In this document: one piece after another, positions 55,115 through 62,952 of the stretch | How the letters are laid out: every line of letters begins with the position of its first letter | Position numbering within the stretch: the first letter of the stretch is position 1 | Source of the DNA: Geobacter sp. | Lineage (GTDB): Bacteria > Desulfobacterota > Desulfuromonadia > Geobacterales > Geobacteraceae | DNA length: 64,000 nt | Reading direction: 5' to 3' | Assembly: GCA_003490025.1 (NCBI GenBank) | Contig: DNJC01000006.1 | Location: forward strand, 143,727-207,726 | The notes under the pieces: generated by a model | Told to the model about the DNA's origin: nothing | The model's database searches: none | Seen by the model: the letters and a program-made list of their open reading frames with translations, nothing else | Made by a program: the position numbers and the translations under genes

Positions 55115-55876
55115 TTACTGTTCTCCTTTAGATTGTTTAATCTCTATTTTGTGTATTGCATCACTCTCAATGTTAACCCTTCCGAGATAGTAGGGGATTA
55201 CGGAGAGTGCTATAAATATAAAGGACAACACCATAAAAACATAGGTTCTGTGAAAATAAAAAGAGCGACTTTCGTTGTTTGCTCCGTTTATTGATGAACA
55301 TTCAATGTACCTATCTCTGATATATTCAAACATTTTACTTGAAACAGTTTTATCGCAATCTTCTTCATCAGCATGATAGGCTTTAAGGTCTACATAATAT
55401 TTTTCAGTTGCATTGCAAAGAGGCATGTATTTGTACTCATAAAATATTGAGGCTCTAACAAAATAATAAATGCTTGGAAGTAAGAATAATATGGCAGTTA
55501 TGATGTAACCCAGTAAATGATAAAAATAAATTGCTGAATAGTTTTTTGGAAATTGCGCACAAAAAACTGCTAATATTACAAAAATTAAGAATAGTATAAA
55601 GTGTTTAGGGCTAATATCATTGCCTGATTCTGCCTTAATAAGCATGTACAATGATAAAATTGCCAAACAACCCAAGAACAATGTAAAGCCAAAAAAACAG
55701 GCTGCTGAGAAATCGCTAGTAATAATTCTTGATGTTTTTAAGAAGTATGCAATTATTGAAAACTCAGTTGCAAATACAGCAATGGGAATTTGCATTCTTG
55801 AATTGAATTTTTCGCGCGCGTCAATTTCATGGTAGTAATGAGTTTGATATAGATCGAAAATATCTTTGTCGTTCAT
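55115..55876 (-). CDS. Five-TM membrane protein of unknown function (cassette gene)
   Basis: 253 residues. Five hydrophobic helices are predicted at about 29-47, 57-80, 92-108, 117-141 and 211-231. A 65-residue polar loop with many acidic residues (HADEEDCDKTVSS) lies between TM4 and TM5. The N-terminus (YQTHYYHEIDAREKFNSRMQ) is a charged amphipathic helix before TM1. This layout recalls small effector membrane proteins of defence systems, but no family is recognised. It is followed directly by two small Pro-rich peptide genes. Confidence 0.7.
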   Translation of the reverse strand: MNDKDIFDLYQTHYYHEIDAREKFNSRMQIPIAVFATEFSIIAYFLKTSRIITSDFSAACFFGFTLFLGCLAILSLYMLIKAESGNDISPKHFILFLIFVILAVFCAQFPKNYSAIYFYHLLGYIITAILFLLPSIYYFVRASIFYEYKYMPLCNATEKYYVDLKAYHADEEDCDKTVSSKMFEYIRDRYIECSSINGANNESRSFYFHRTYVFMVLSFIFIALSVIPYYLGRVNIESDAIHKIEIKQSKGEQ

Positions 55877-55902
55877 ACCGTCCTATCCGTATTTTTCAAA
55901 TT

Positions 55903-55966
55903 TACCAACGGTGCGGGGCGCACCGGCGGAGCGAAGCGAAGATCGTGTGCCGCCATGTGGTTGAGA
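55903..55966 (-). other. attC-like recombination site 2 (64 bp)
   Basis: On the minus strand it runs from TCTCAAC (55960-55966) to GTTGGTA (55903-55909). GGCGG and CCGCC pair in the interior, and CGGTGCG/CGCACCG makes an extra hairpin before the core. The invariant AAC and GTT triplets of attC are present, but the core is not a full GTTRRRY. Confidence 0.55.
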
Positions 55967-55996
55967 ATGTAGTTTCAGCCCCGAAGAGATGGAGGC

Positions 55997-56770
55997 TCAA
56001 ACGGCGGGCATTCCGAACTTCTTTCTCAGGCCGAGTAGATATTGAATTTCCTCTGGCGGCCGCGACTCTCTGAACACCGGCCAGTACTCTGGCTGACGAT
56101 CCGGCATGTTGACTGCTTCGCTGTTCTTTGCAAACAAATCCAGAAGCCTATCAATGTCAGTGCCTGGCCCCCCCCCAGTGGCAATATTCATTGAATCTGG
56201 GTAGTACTGAACTGGAAGGTAAGCATAACGATCCAGCGAGAGAACTTGGTACATTGTGTTCATAAGGTCTCTCGTACCAAGAAGTTGCTTCAAGTCGAGC
56301 TGGCGTGCAGCAATTTCCTCTGCAGTTGGCGTCGTAGCTTTCTTGAAATTAAAATGTGCAACGTAGTTATGCCGGATTTCAGTATATACGCCTTGTAATG
56401 CTGCCATATTTTTGTCGTAATCAGCGGCTTTCAAGTTGTCGATAAATTCATCTATAAATTCAGGTTTTATATAGTCTTTTACTATTTTATTGCGTAGCTT
56501 GCCCAGCGTCAGCCCTTCGCCGTCTGTATCAATACACAACTTCCATATTGATAGAATGACACTGTCAAAAAGGGCTTTTTCAACGTACTCCCAAAATGGT
56601 CCGAAGTCGTCCAGGATCAGGGCCCCTGGGAAGTGGAAAATTTTTTCCATGAGGTATAAGTTTGCGTTGAAGTTGGTGATTTCGTTTGCAATAGCACCAA
56701 CTTCAAGTTCATATGCTGCCAAATGAGCAGGATTAATGATTTCGGAGGTTTTGTGATCGTTCAATGGCAC
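55997..56770 (-). CDS. HEPN/AbiU2-like protein (cassette gene)
   Basis: 257 residues, mostly helical. The segment EIRHNYVAHFN holds an Rx5H motif (Arg133, His139), the RNase signature of HEPN domains. The region before it (ALFDSVILSIWKLCIDTDGEGLTLGKL) fits the AbiU2 layout. HEPN proteins often act as toxin or abortive-infection RNases. Start is GTG at 56770 behind AAGGAG. It is AT-rich and flanked by attC-like sites, as expected for an integron cassette. Activity is inferred from one motif only. Confidence 0.6.
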   Translation of the reverse strand: MPLNDHKTSEIINPAHLAAYELEVGAIANEITNFNANLYLMEKIFHFPGALILDDFGPFWEYVEKALFDSVILSIWKLCIDTDGEGLTLGKLRNKIVKDYIKPEFIDEFIDNLKAADYDKNMAALQGVYTEIRHNYVAHFNFKKATTPTAEEIAARQLDLKQLLGTRDLMNTMYQVLSLDRYAYLPVQYYPDSMNIATGGGPGTDIDRLLDLFAKNSEAVNMPDRQPEYWPVFRESRPPEEIQYLLGLRKKFGMPAV

Positions 56771-56787
56771 TATGTTCTCCTTATTTC

Positions 56788-56905
56788 AGTATTCGGGCGC
56801 GGGGTGAGCGGCGGAGCAACCTTGCTCTCACAGGCTCCTGTTTGCTCCTATTGACTCGCGCAGTTCGTCTCCACCCGTTATGGTTGGGATCGAGTTTTGT
56901 TAGAA
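56788..56905 (-). other. attC-like recombination site 1 (degenerate)
   Basis: On the minus strand the inverse core TTCTAAC (56899-56905) is 14 bases after the lipoprotein stop. The interior folds (ACTCG/CGAGT, GGAGCAA/TTGCTCC). The other end aligns with site 2 (CCGCCG...CCCCGC) but lacks a clear GTTRRRY core, so the exact end is uncertain. Confidence 0.4.
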
Positions 56906-56916
56906 CCACGACTCCA

Positions 56917-57336
56917 TTACTCACCTATAGAAAAAGGCTGAATTTTAAGCGGCCCAGGGGAAACCTGCATGATCCTGTAATAACTGGTAACACCCGCTCT
57001 CAGAGTAGTTTCAATAGTGTACATTTCGCCATCACCAGACCAGTATGTAGGCAAAATCCCCAATACATATGCTCCAGGTGCCATTGCGAGATCTAACCTT
57101 TCTCCCGGCTCCAAATCAGCAGCCCTTTTCCCGTCAATATAGAGGTGGTTCTCTATCCTGTGTATACCTCCAGCACTTCCTAAATCGCGCACGACGACAA
57201 TTTTGGATGTCTTGGGTTCATCTAAAAGTTGAAGGTAAACCCGCTCGGGCGGCACGTTCTTCGCCTGTTTTAGCGGCGTAGGGTAGGTAGCACAACCCGT
57301 GAATGCCAAAGTTAATATTAGTATTAACAATTTCAT
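56917..57336 (-). CDS. DUF2846-like lipoprotein (first integron cassette)
   Basis: 139 residues. A lipoprotein signal ends in AFTGC (about Cys14). The mature part shows the DUF2846-like pattern: RVYLQLLDEPKTSKIVVVRD, then NHLYIDGKRAADLEPGERLDLAMAPGAYVLG. The ATG at 57336 has GGAG 8 bases upstream; an in-frame start 13 codons earlier is weaker. It is the cassette nearest to attI, so the one most likely to be expressed from an array promoter. Confidence 0.65.
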   Translation of the reverse strand: MKLLILILTLAFTGCATYPTPLKQAKNVPPERVYLQLLDEPKTSKIVVVRDLGSAGGIHRIENHLYIDGKRAADLEPGERLDLAMAPGAYVLGILPTYWSGDGEMYTIETTLRAGVTSYYRIMQVSPGPLKIQPFSIGE

Positions 57337-57386
57337 CTTTTGCGCTCCATGTGTATAAACTCGTATATTTAGCAATTTTTCTCAAA

Positions 57387-57393
57387 TACCAAC
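57387..57393 (-). other. Candidate attI core of the integron
   Basis: The minus strand reads GTTGGTATTTGAG, and the same GTTGGTA followed by an ATTTGA-like run occurs at the core of attC-like site 2. It lies between the integrase gene and the first cassette, where attI is expected. The boundary of attI cannot be fixed by eye. Confidence 0.4.
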
Positions 57394-57460
57394 TCGTTAT
57401 TGATCAGAAACTTGCCATCTACCCACGTTTTTTAAAACCTCAAAAAAAATTCTGTTCTTG

Positions 57461-57492
57461 TGGTTGACGTAACCATCCGCTTGAATTAAATT
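57461..57492 (+). promoter_or_regulatory. Candidate integrase promoter with overlapping palindrome
   Basis: TTGACG (57464-57469) and TAAATT (57487-57492) are 17 bases apart. The -35 lies inside the 15-bp palindrome TGGTTGACGTAACCA (57461-57475). A 200-base leader with a GATGGCC/GGCCATC hairpin precedes the integrase start. Confidence 0.45.
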
Positions 57493-57693
57493 TATCAAAT
57501 GGTGAAATGTTCCGTTTGGCGTGATGGCCGGTTTGTGGCCATCCATCAAAGGATGTGCTTTTTTGCGGTTTTTGCGGTTCATACAGCCATATGGCAAGTG
57601 TCCCGGTTGCCGTTCTTTCGCCACCCAGCCTGCTATTTCCTTTCGGCTTCGGAAAGTAAACTAATTAAATTCGGCTGTCAAAAGGAAAATGCC

Positions 57694-59106
57694 ATGCTTC
57701 TCATTCCGAATGCCGCTTTCGATGATTTTACTGAATTTCTCTGCAACAAAGGTTTTTCTGGCGATGTATTACCCGAATATATAAAGTGGTTGCGCTATTA
57801 TCTGGATTTCTGCAACAAGTATCCGGTCCCTGATTCGAAACCCGAAAGGGTGCGGCTGTTTGCTGAGAAACTGAGGGAAAAGAAGCAGACCGTGAAACAG
57901 AGGGAACGCGCTGCTCACGCTGTCTCGCTTTACTTTGAAATGCAAAAGGGTAACCGACATCCATGCTCTCAAGAAGTTCTCCCGCCGGTGGTCAAAGAAT
58001 TTGGGGGTGACGTTTTCGCTTCGCAAAATGAAGATATTTCCCCGCCTGCGGCCTTCCCTCGCATTGAGGAGGATGGTAGAAAGCTGCCTGCTTTCAGGCG
58101 AACGTCGAACTATTTTGAAGCGGGATACGCATTGAAAACAGATTCTCCTGAGTGGGATGCGCTGCTTGCAGCACTGGCCGGGGAGATAAAACTTAGACAC
58201 TACTCGCGTAAGACCTTGAAAACCTACGCTAACTGGTCCAGAAGGTTTCAAAGTTTCCTGAAAAACAAGTTGCCGCAGGAACTGATGACGGCAGATGTGA
58301 AGGATTACCTGACGTATCTGGCGGTAACGTGCAAAGTCGCTGCATCAACGCAGAATCAGGCGTTCAACTCTCTTCTGTTCCTCTTCCGCCATGGGCTGAA
58401 ACGGGAATTCGGCGAGCTACGCGATGTGCCGCGTGCGAAGAAATCGCTATATATCCCGATGGTGCTCTCCCGCCCGGAGATCGATGCCATATTGAAACAG
58501 CTTTCATATCCGTACAATCTTGTCGTCAAGGTTCTCTTCGGCTGCGGACTGCGTTTATTCGAATGTCTGCAGATGCGCGTGGGGGATTTCAATTTCGACG
58601 CTGGAATGCTTTTGGTGCATGGCAAGGGGAAAAAAGATCGCACCGTGCCGATTCCTGAATCGATCGCATCGGAATTGAAGGCTCAGATCATTGTCGTAGG
58701 GGAGTTGCACGACCGGGATTTAGCCGTTGAATACGACGGGGTGTTTATGGATGACGAAATGGAGAAGAAATATCCCAACGCCCCCAAAGAGTTCATCAAC
58801 CAGTGGTTTTTCCCACAGCAAGCATTGACGGTGGTGGCGGAAACCAACGAAAGACGGCGCTATCATCTCCATGAATCCCAACTTCAGGAAGCGCTCTATT
58901 TCGGCGTCCGACGGGCGAAAATTCCCAAAAAAGTCACAGCGCACACGTTTCGCCACTCCTACGCCACCCACCTCTTGCAGGCAAATTACGACATCCGCAC
59001 CATCCAGACGCTGCTCGGTCACGCCAGCCTGAAGACGACCATGATCTACACCCATTGCGTGCCGGTCAGGACGGTCATGGAGCCGAAAAGCCCGCTTGAT
59101 TTCTGA
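57694..59106 (+). CDS. intI: Integron integrase with long N-terminal extension
   Basis: 470 residues, against about 320-340 for most IntI. The first 150 residues look like an extra core-binding domain. A second core-binding domain (about 170-260) leads into the tyrosine recombinase domain: Arg287 in GCGLRLFE, His417 and Arg420 in HTFRHS, LLGH, and Tyr452 in TMIYTH. The insertion between them, with PNAPKEFINQWFFPQ and RRRYHLHES, is the IntI-specific patch that separates integron integrases from XerC/D. ATG at 57694 has AAAGGA upstream. It is oriented away from the array, as in all integrons. The long form is known from Deltaproteobacteria. Confidence 0.9.
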   Translation: MLLIPNAAFDDFTEFLCNKGFSGDVLPEYIKWLRYYLDFCNKYPVPDSKPERVRLFAEKLREKKQTVKQRERAAHAVSLYFEMQKGNRHPCSQEVLPPVVKEFGGDVFASQNEDISPPAAFPRIEEDGRKLPAFRRTSNYFEAGYALKTDSPEWDALLAALAGEIKLRHYSRKTLKTYANWSRRFQSFLKNKLPQELMTADVKDYLTYLAVTCKVAASTQNQAFNSLLFLFRHGLKREFGELRDVPRAKKSLYIPMVLSRPEIDAILKQLSYPYNLVVKVLFGCGLRLFECLQMRVGDFNFDAGMLLVHGKGKKDRTVPIPESIASELKAQIIVVGELHDRDLAVEYDGVFMDDEMEKKYPNAPKEFINQWFFPQQALTVVAETNERRRYHLHESQLQEALYFGVRRAKIPKKVTAHTFRHSYATHLLQANYDIRTIQTLLGHASLKTTMIYTHCVPVRTVMEPKSPLDF

Positions 59107-59161
59107 AACGGCACAACAGTGCGGCGGGGGGACGTAAGCGCCGTCCCGACCCGCCAGAACA

Positions 59162-59197
59162 AAACGTGCCCGGAGCAGACTGCTCGCGGGCACGTTT
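59162..59197. terminator. Stem-loop after the integrase gene
   Basis: AAACGTGCCCG and CGGGCACGTTT form an 11-bp stem with a 14-base loop that itself pairs AGCAG. Only three T follow, so it is a weak terminator. Confidence 0.5.
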
Positions 59198-59320
59198 CGA
59201 TGCAGCATCGGGATGTTCTGGCTTGCCGCTATAACCCGGCTATTCCACCCCTGCCGCCAGCAGATCGTTTACTACACTCCGGCCATGGTGAGCCGAAGAT
59301 GGAGGGGATGAAGATGGCAC

Positions 59321-59420
59321 TGCCCTCACCCGCCCTTCGGGCACCCTCTCCCGGAGGCGAGGGGTTGGTTATGAGCCCTCCGGGTTAATGGTTGGTTATG
59401 AGCCCCTTCGGGTGAGGGGA
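59321..59420. repeat. Family B repeat and tandem TTGGTTATGAGCCC
   Basis: A family B copy (59321-59365) is followed by two copies of TTGGTTATGAGCCC with GGGT tails (about 59366 and 59391). No gene is supported in 59198-59489. Confidence 0.75.
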
Positions 59421-59428
59421 TTAAATAT

Positions 59429-59466
59429 AAAAACACCTGCCGGCGCTCGGGCCGACAGGTGTTTTT
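59429..59466. terminator. Bidirectional Rho-independent terminator
   Basis: AAAAACACCTG and CAGGTGTTTTT flank a GC stem (CGGC/GGCCG). A or T runs on both sides let it work on both strands. It lies 23 bases after the cytochrome c stop. Confidence 0.85.
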
Positions 59467-59489
59467 CGTACGTATATAGTAATCTGGTG

Positions 59490-59822
59490 CTACTTGAAGG
59501 TGGTCAGGATGTATTTGGCTATCGCAGTCGCCTCTTTATCGGGGACGGCTTTGGCGTCGAACTTGGTCATGCCGGGGCCGGGATTGCGCATCTTCGCGAC
59601 GACGTCCTTCTCGCTCTTGATGCCATTGGCAGCCAGTGCCTTCTTGTTCAAGCTTTTTTGGGCGTTGACGATGTTGCCGCCTTTCGGATGGCAGGATGCA
59701 CAGTGTTGCTCGAACTTCGCCTTGCCGTCGATCTTCTCTGCTTTCTTTGTCTCGCAGAAACCGGGTGCGGCCATCACAGACATAGACAACATCGCAACAG
59801 TAACAATATGGAACTTCTTCAT
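59490..59822 (-). CDS. Monohaem cytochrome c, periplasmic
   Basis: 110 residues with a signal peptide ending FCE (about 1-24). One haem site CASCH (Cys41, Cys44, His45) and a likely axial Met in GPGMTKF (about 84) make it a class I cytochrome c of the c6/c553 type. AAGGAGG precedes the ATG at 59822. It acts as a periplasmic electron carrier. Its neighbours (phenylacetate-CoA ligase) do not explain its partner. Confidence 0.85.
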   Translation of the reverse strand: MKKFHIVTVAMLSMSVMAAPGFCETKKAEKIDGKAKFEQHCASCHPKGGNIVNAQKSLNKKALAANGIKSEKDVVAKMRNPGPGMTKFDAKAVPDKEATAIAKYILTTFK

Positions 59823-59892
59823 CCTGATTCCTCCTTGGTTGTGGCGGGCATTGCCCATAAGAGATAATTTGTAAGGCGGAATCAATGCTAGT

Positions 59893-61194
59893 CTAGATTT
59901 TCCTGTTGTCAATGACTCTGTTGGCTTTGCCCTCGGCCCTCGGGATGCTGTGCGGCTCGACCAGCTTGACCACCGCCCCTACCCCGAGTACGGAATCGAT
60001 CTTCCTCTCCACGCTGTCCAGGAACGCCTTCTGCAGTTTCATCTCGTCGAAGAAGATGTTCTCGGTCACCTCTATCCTGATCTCCAGGGTGTCGAGCGCC
60101 CCCTTCCGATCCACGACCAACTGGTAATGCGGCTGGCACCCCTCGACGGCGAAAAGGACGTCCTCGATCTGCGACGGATACACGTTGACCCCCTTGATGA
60201 TCAGCATGTCGTCGGAGCGCCCCATGGTCTTCTTCATGCGCACCGTGGTCCTGCCGCAGTCGCACTTCCCGTAGTCCAGCGAGGTGATGTCGCGGGTGCG
60301 GTAGCGCACCATCGGGAAAGCCTCCTTGGTGAGCGAGGTCAGCACCAGTTCGCCCACGCTCCCCGGCGGGAGGGTCTTGCCGGTATCTGGGTCGATGATC
60401 TCGGCGATGAAGGCGTCCTCGGAGATGTGCATGCCGCACTTGCACGGGCATTCGCCGGCAACGCCCGGGCCGATGACCTCGGATAGGCCGTAGTTGTCGG
60501 TGGCGGAGATGCCGAGCCTCGCTTCTATCTCGCGACGCATCGACTCGGACCACGGCTCGCCGCCGAAGAGGCCGACCTTCAGAGAGAGAGCCTTCGGGTC
60601 GATCCCCATCTTCTCCATGCGCTCGGCAAGCGTCACCGCATAGCTCGGGGTGGAGACCAGCGCGGTGGTGCGGTAGTCCTGCATGATCATGATCTGCTTC
60701 TCGGTGTTGCCGGCTCCCATCGGGATGACGGACGCGCCGATCAGTTCGGAGCCGTAGTGCAGGCCGAAGGCGCCGGTGAAGAGGCCGTAGCCGAAGGCGA
60801 TCTGCACCACGTCGTCGCTGTTCACCCCTGCGGCGGTCATGAAGCGGGCCACCAGGTTGGACCAGACCTTGACGTCGTGCTTGGTGTAGCCGACGACGGT
60901 CGGCTTGCCTGTGGTGCCGCTCGAGGAGTGGATGCGGACCACCTCGCGCAGCGGCACCGCGAACATGCCGTACGGGTAGTTGAGGCGCAGGTCCTCTTTC
61001 GTGGTGAAGGGGAGTTTGGACAGGTCTGCGAGGGAGCGTACGTCCTCGGGGACGATGCCCGACTCCTTGAACTTGGTCCGATAGCAGGTGACGTTCTTGT
61101 AGACGCGGTTGAGCGTAGCCTGGAGGCGTTCCAGTTGGAGCTGCTCCATCTCCTCGCGCGGCATGCATTCGTAAGTCGGATCCCAAATCTGCAT
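59893..61194 (-). CDS. paaK: Phenylacetate-CoA ligase
   Basis: 433 residues, the family's usual length. The AMP-binding motif is SSSGTTGKPTVVGYT; NYGLSEVIGPG and DDMLIIKGVNVYPSQ follow, and RAEGKANRV is at the end. It activates phenylacetate or another aryl acid to its CoA thioester. GAGAGG precedes the ATG, 3 bases from the livF stop. With the liv transporter genes it may serve uptake and activation of aromatic or branched acids. Confidence 0.9.
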   Translation of the reverse strand: MQIWDPTYECMPREEMEQLQLERLQATLNRVYKNVTCYRTKFKESGIVPEDVRSLADLSKLPFTTKEDLRLNYPYGMFAVPLREVVRIHSSSGTTGKPTVVGYTKHDVKVWSNLVARFMTAAGVNSDDVVQIAFGYGLFTGAFGLHYGSELIGASVIPMGAGNTEKQIMIMQDYRTTALVSTPSYAVTLAERMEKMGIDPKALSLKVGLFGGEPWSESMRREIEARLGISATDNYGLSEVIGPGVAGECPCKCGMHISEDAFIAEIIDPDTGKTLPPGSVGELVLTSLTKEAFPMVRYRTRDITSLDYGKCDCGRTTVRMKKTMGRSDDMLIIKGVNVYPSQIEDVLFAVEGCQPHYQLVVDRKGALDTLEIRIEVTENIFFDEMKLQKAFLDSVERKIDSVLGVGAVVKLVEPHSIPRAEGKANRVIDNRKI

Positions 61195-61196
61195 AG

Positions 61197-61940
61197 CTAC
61201 CTCTCCCAGATTTCTTTCTTGTCGCGCCCAAGGTAGGCGCGCTGCACATCCTTGTTTTCCAGCAACTCCGAAGCTATTCCTTCCAGTATCACTTTGCCGG
61301 TTTCCAGTACGTAGCCGCGGTCGGCGACCTTGAGGGCGGCGCGTGCATTCTGCTCCACCAGGAGGATCGTGGTCCCCTCTTCTTCCCTCAGGCGCTGGAT
61401 CACCTTGAAGATGTCCTGAACGACGAGAGGAGCAAGTCCCATCGAGGGCTCGTCCAGAAGCAGGAGCTTTGGTCTCGCCATAAGCGCACGCCCGATAGCA
61501 AGCATCTGCTGTTCGCCCCCTGAAAGGGTCCCCGCCGCCTGTTTCCTGCGCTCTTCAAGGCGCGGGAACATCCGGAACATATGCTGGATGTCCGCCGTTA
61601 TCTCGCCCTTTTGACCGCCGCTGCGGTAGCGCAGGTATGCGCCAAGTTCCAGGTTCTCCTCGACGGTCAGCGGGTTGAATACCTGCCTCCCCTCCGGGAC
61701 CTGGGAGAGGCCCAGCGATACGACGCGGTCGGCGGAGAGGCCGGTTATCCCCTTCCCTTCCAGCGCTATCTCGCCGCTTTCGGTCGGGATGATCCCGGAG
61801 AGCGCGTTGAGGAGCGTGGTCTTGCCGGCGCCGTTCGCGCCGATGAGCGTTACTATCTCGCCGCGGTTCAGGTGCAGCGACACGTTCTTGAGCGCGTGCA
61901 CCTTTCCGTAATATGCGTTTATGTTCTTGATCTTGAGCAT
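61197..61940 (-). CDS. livF: Branched-chain amino acid ABC transporter ATPase LivF
   Basis: 247 residues. Walker A GANGAGKTT, signature LSGGEQQM and Walker B LLLLDEPS are intact. LSQVPEGRQVFNPLTVEENL is the LivF hallmark. The substrate may be a branched amino acid or, given paaK next to it, an aromatic acid. It is separated from livG by a 259-base spacer full of repeats. Confidence 0.92.
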   Translation of the reverse strand: MLKIKNINAYYGKVHALKNVSLHLNRGEIVTLIGANGAGKTTLLNALSGIIPTESGEIALEGKGITGLSADRVVSLGLSQVPEGRQVFNPLTVEENLELGAYLRYRSGGQKGEITADIQHMFRMFPRLEERRKQAAGTLSGGEQQMLAIGRALMARPKLLLLDEPSMGLAPLVVQDIFKVIQRLREEEGTTILLVEQNARAALKVADRGYVLETGKVILEGIASELLENKDVQRAYLGRDKKEIWER

Positions 61941-61994
61941 TAAAGGTTCCGTTCGTTATGTCTCCCCCGCCAGTCCGGCAAGGGGCATGTCCTA

Positions 61995-62188
61995 TTCTCC
62001 CCTCGCCCACCGGGAGAGGGGCGGGGGTGAGGGCGTTGCTAGCTGCTACATCATCGCTTCGTGGCACCGCCCTCACCCGCCCTTCGGGCACCCTCTCCCG
62101 GAGGGCGAGGGGTTGAAAAGGCGCGGGGGCCAGCTGCTGCAAGTGGCGAGGGTTTATTGTGCTTAACCTCAACCTCAACCTCAACCTT
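61995..62188. repeat. Facing family B repeats and an AACCTC hexamer run
   Basis: Family B copies at about 61997-62035 and 62069-62115 face each other. Four hexamer units (AACCTC x3, AACCTT) are at 62165-62188. The spacer separates livF from livG within what is otherwise an operon. Confidence 0.85.
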
Positions 62189-62199
62189 AATCAGGTTTT

Positions 62200-62952
62200 T
62201 TACTCTTCCCCGAGGTACGCCGTGATGACCGCCTGGTTGTCCTGGATCTCCCTGGGCGTCCCTTCGGCGAGCATGGTGCCGAGGTTGAGGACGACCAGTT
62301 GGTCGCAGATGTCCATGACCAGGTCCATGTCGTGCTCGACCAGCCCGATCGTGATGCCGAGGTCGCGTATCTTCTTGATCAGGTCAGCAAGTTCGGCGGT
62401 CTCGCTGCTGTTAAGCCCAGCTGCGGGCTCATCCATCAGCAGGAGCTTCGGCTCCAGCGCCATGGCGCGCGCAATCTCGAGAAGCCGCCCCTTGCCGAAG
62501 GAAAGTGTCCCAGCCTCGACATCCATGAGTTCCGGGATCCCTACGAAGTCGAGCAGTTCCTTTGCCCTTTCCCGCACGCGCCGCTCTTCGGTCATCTGCC
62601 ACGGCATCCTGAAGGCACAGGAGAAAATACCGGCCTTGCTCTGGGTGTGCAGGCCGACCAGAACGTTCTCCAGCACGGTCATCTTCCCGAACAGCTCGAT
62701 GTTCTGAAAGGTCCGCACCAGTCCAAGGCGTGCGCGCCCCTCGGGCGGAAGCTTGGAAATGTCCTTACCCTGCAGCAGGACTGCTCCGGAGGAAGGGGGA
62801 TAGATCCCGGTGGCGACGTTGAACAGGGTCGTCTTCCCTGCCCCGTTGGGGCCGATGATCCCGGTGATGGACCCTTCGCCCACGTTGAAGGAGATCCCAT
62901 CCAGCGCAGTCAGGCCGCCGAATCTCTTGCCGATGCCGCTTAAATTAAGCAT
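62200..62952 (-). CDS. livG: Branched-chain amino acid ABC transporter ATPase LivG
   Basis: 250 residues. Walker A GPNGAGKTT, LVRTFQNIELF and the extended C-terminal part typical of LivG are present. The signature is LSFGKGRLLE, a variant of LSGGQ usual in LivG. The start overlaps the livM stop by 8 bases, so the two are translationally coupled. Confidence 0.92.
   Translation of the reverse strand: MLNLSGIGKRFGGLTALDGISFNVGEGSITGIIGPNGAGKTTLFNVATGIYPPSSGAVLLQGKDISKLPPEGRARLGLVRTFQNIELFGKMTVLENVLVGLHTQSKAGIFSCAFRMPWQMTEERRVRERAKELLDFVGIPELMDVEAGTLSFGKGRLLEIARAMALEPKLLLMDEPAAGLNSSETAELADLIKKIRDLGITIGLVEHDMDLVMDICDQLVVLNLGTMLAEGTPREIQDNQAVITAYLGEE

Noticed and set aside
57397..57624. 75-codon minus-strand frame between attI and the integrase
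   Set aside because: It has a GTG start without a ribosome site, crosses the integrase leader with its hairpins and promoter, and would not belong to a cassette.
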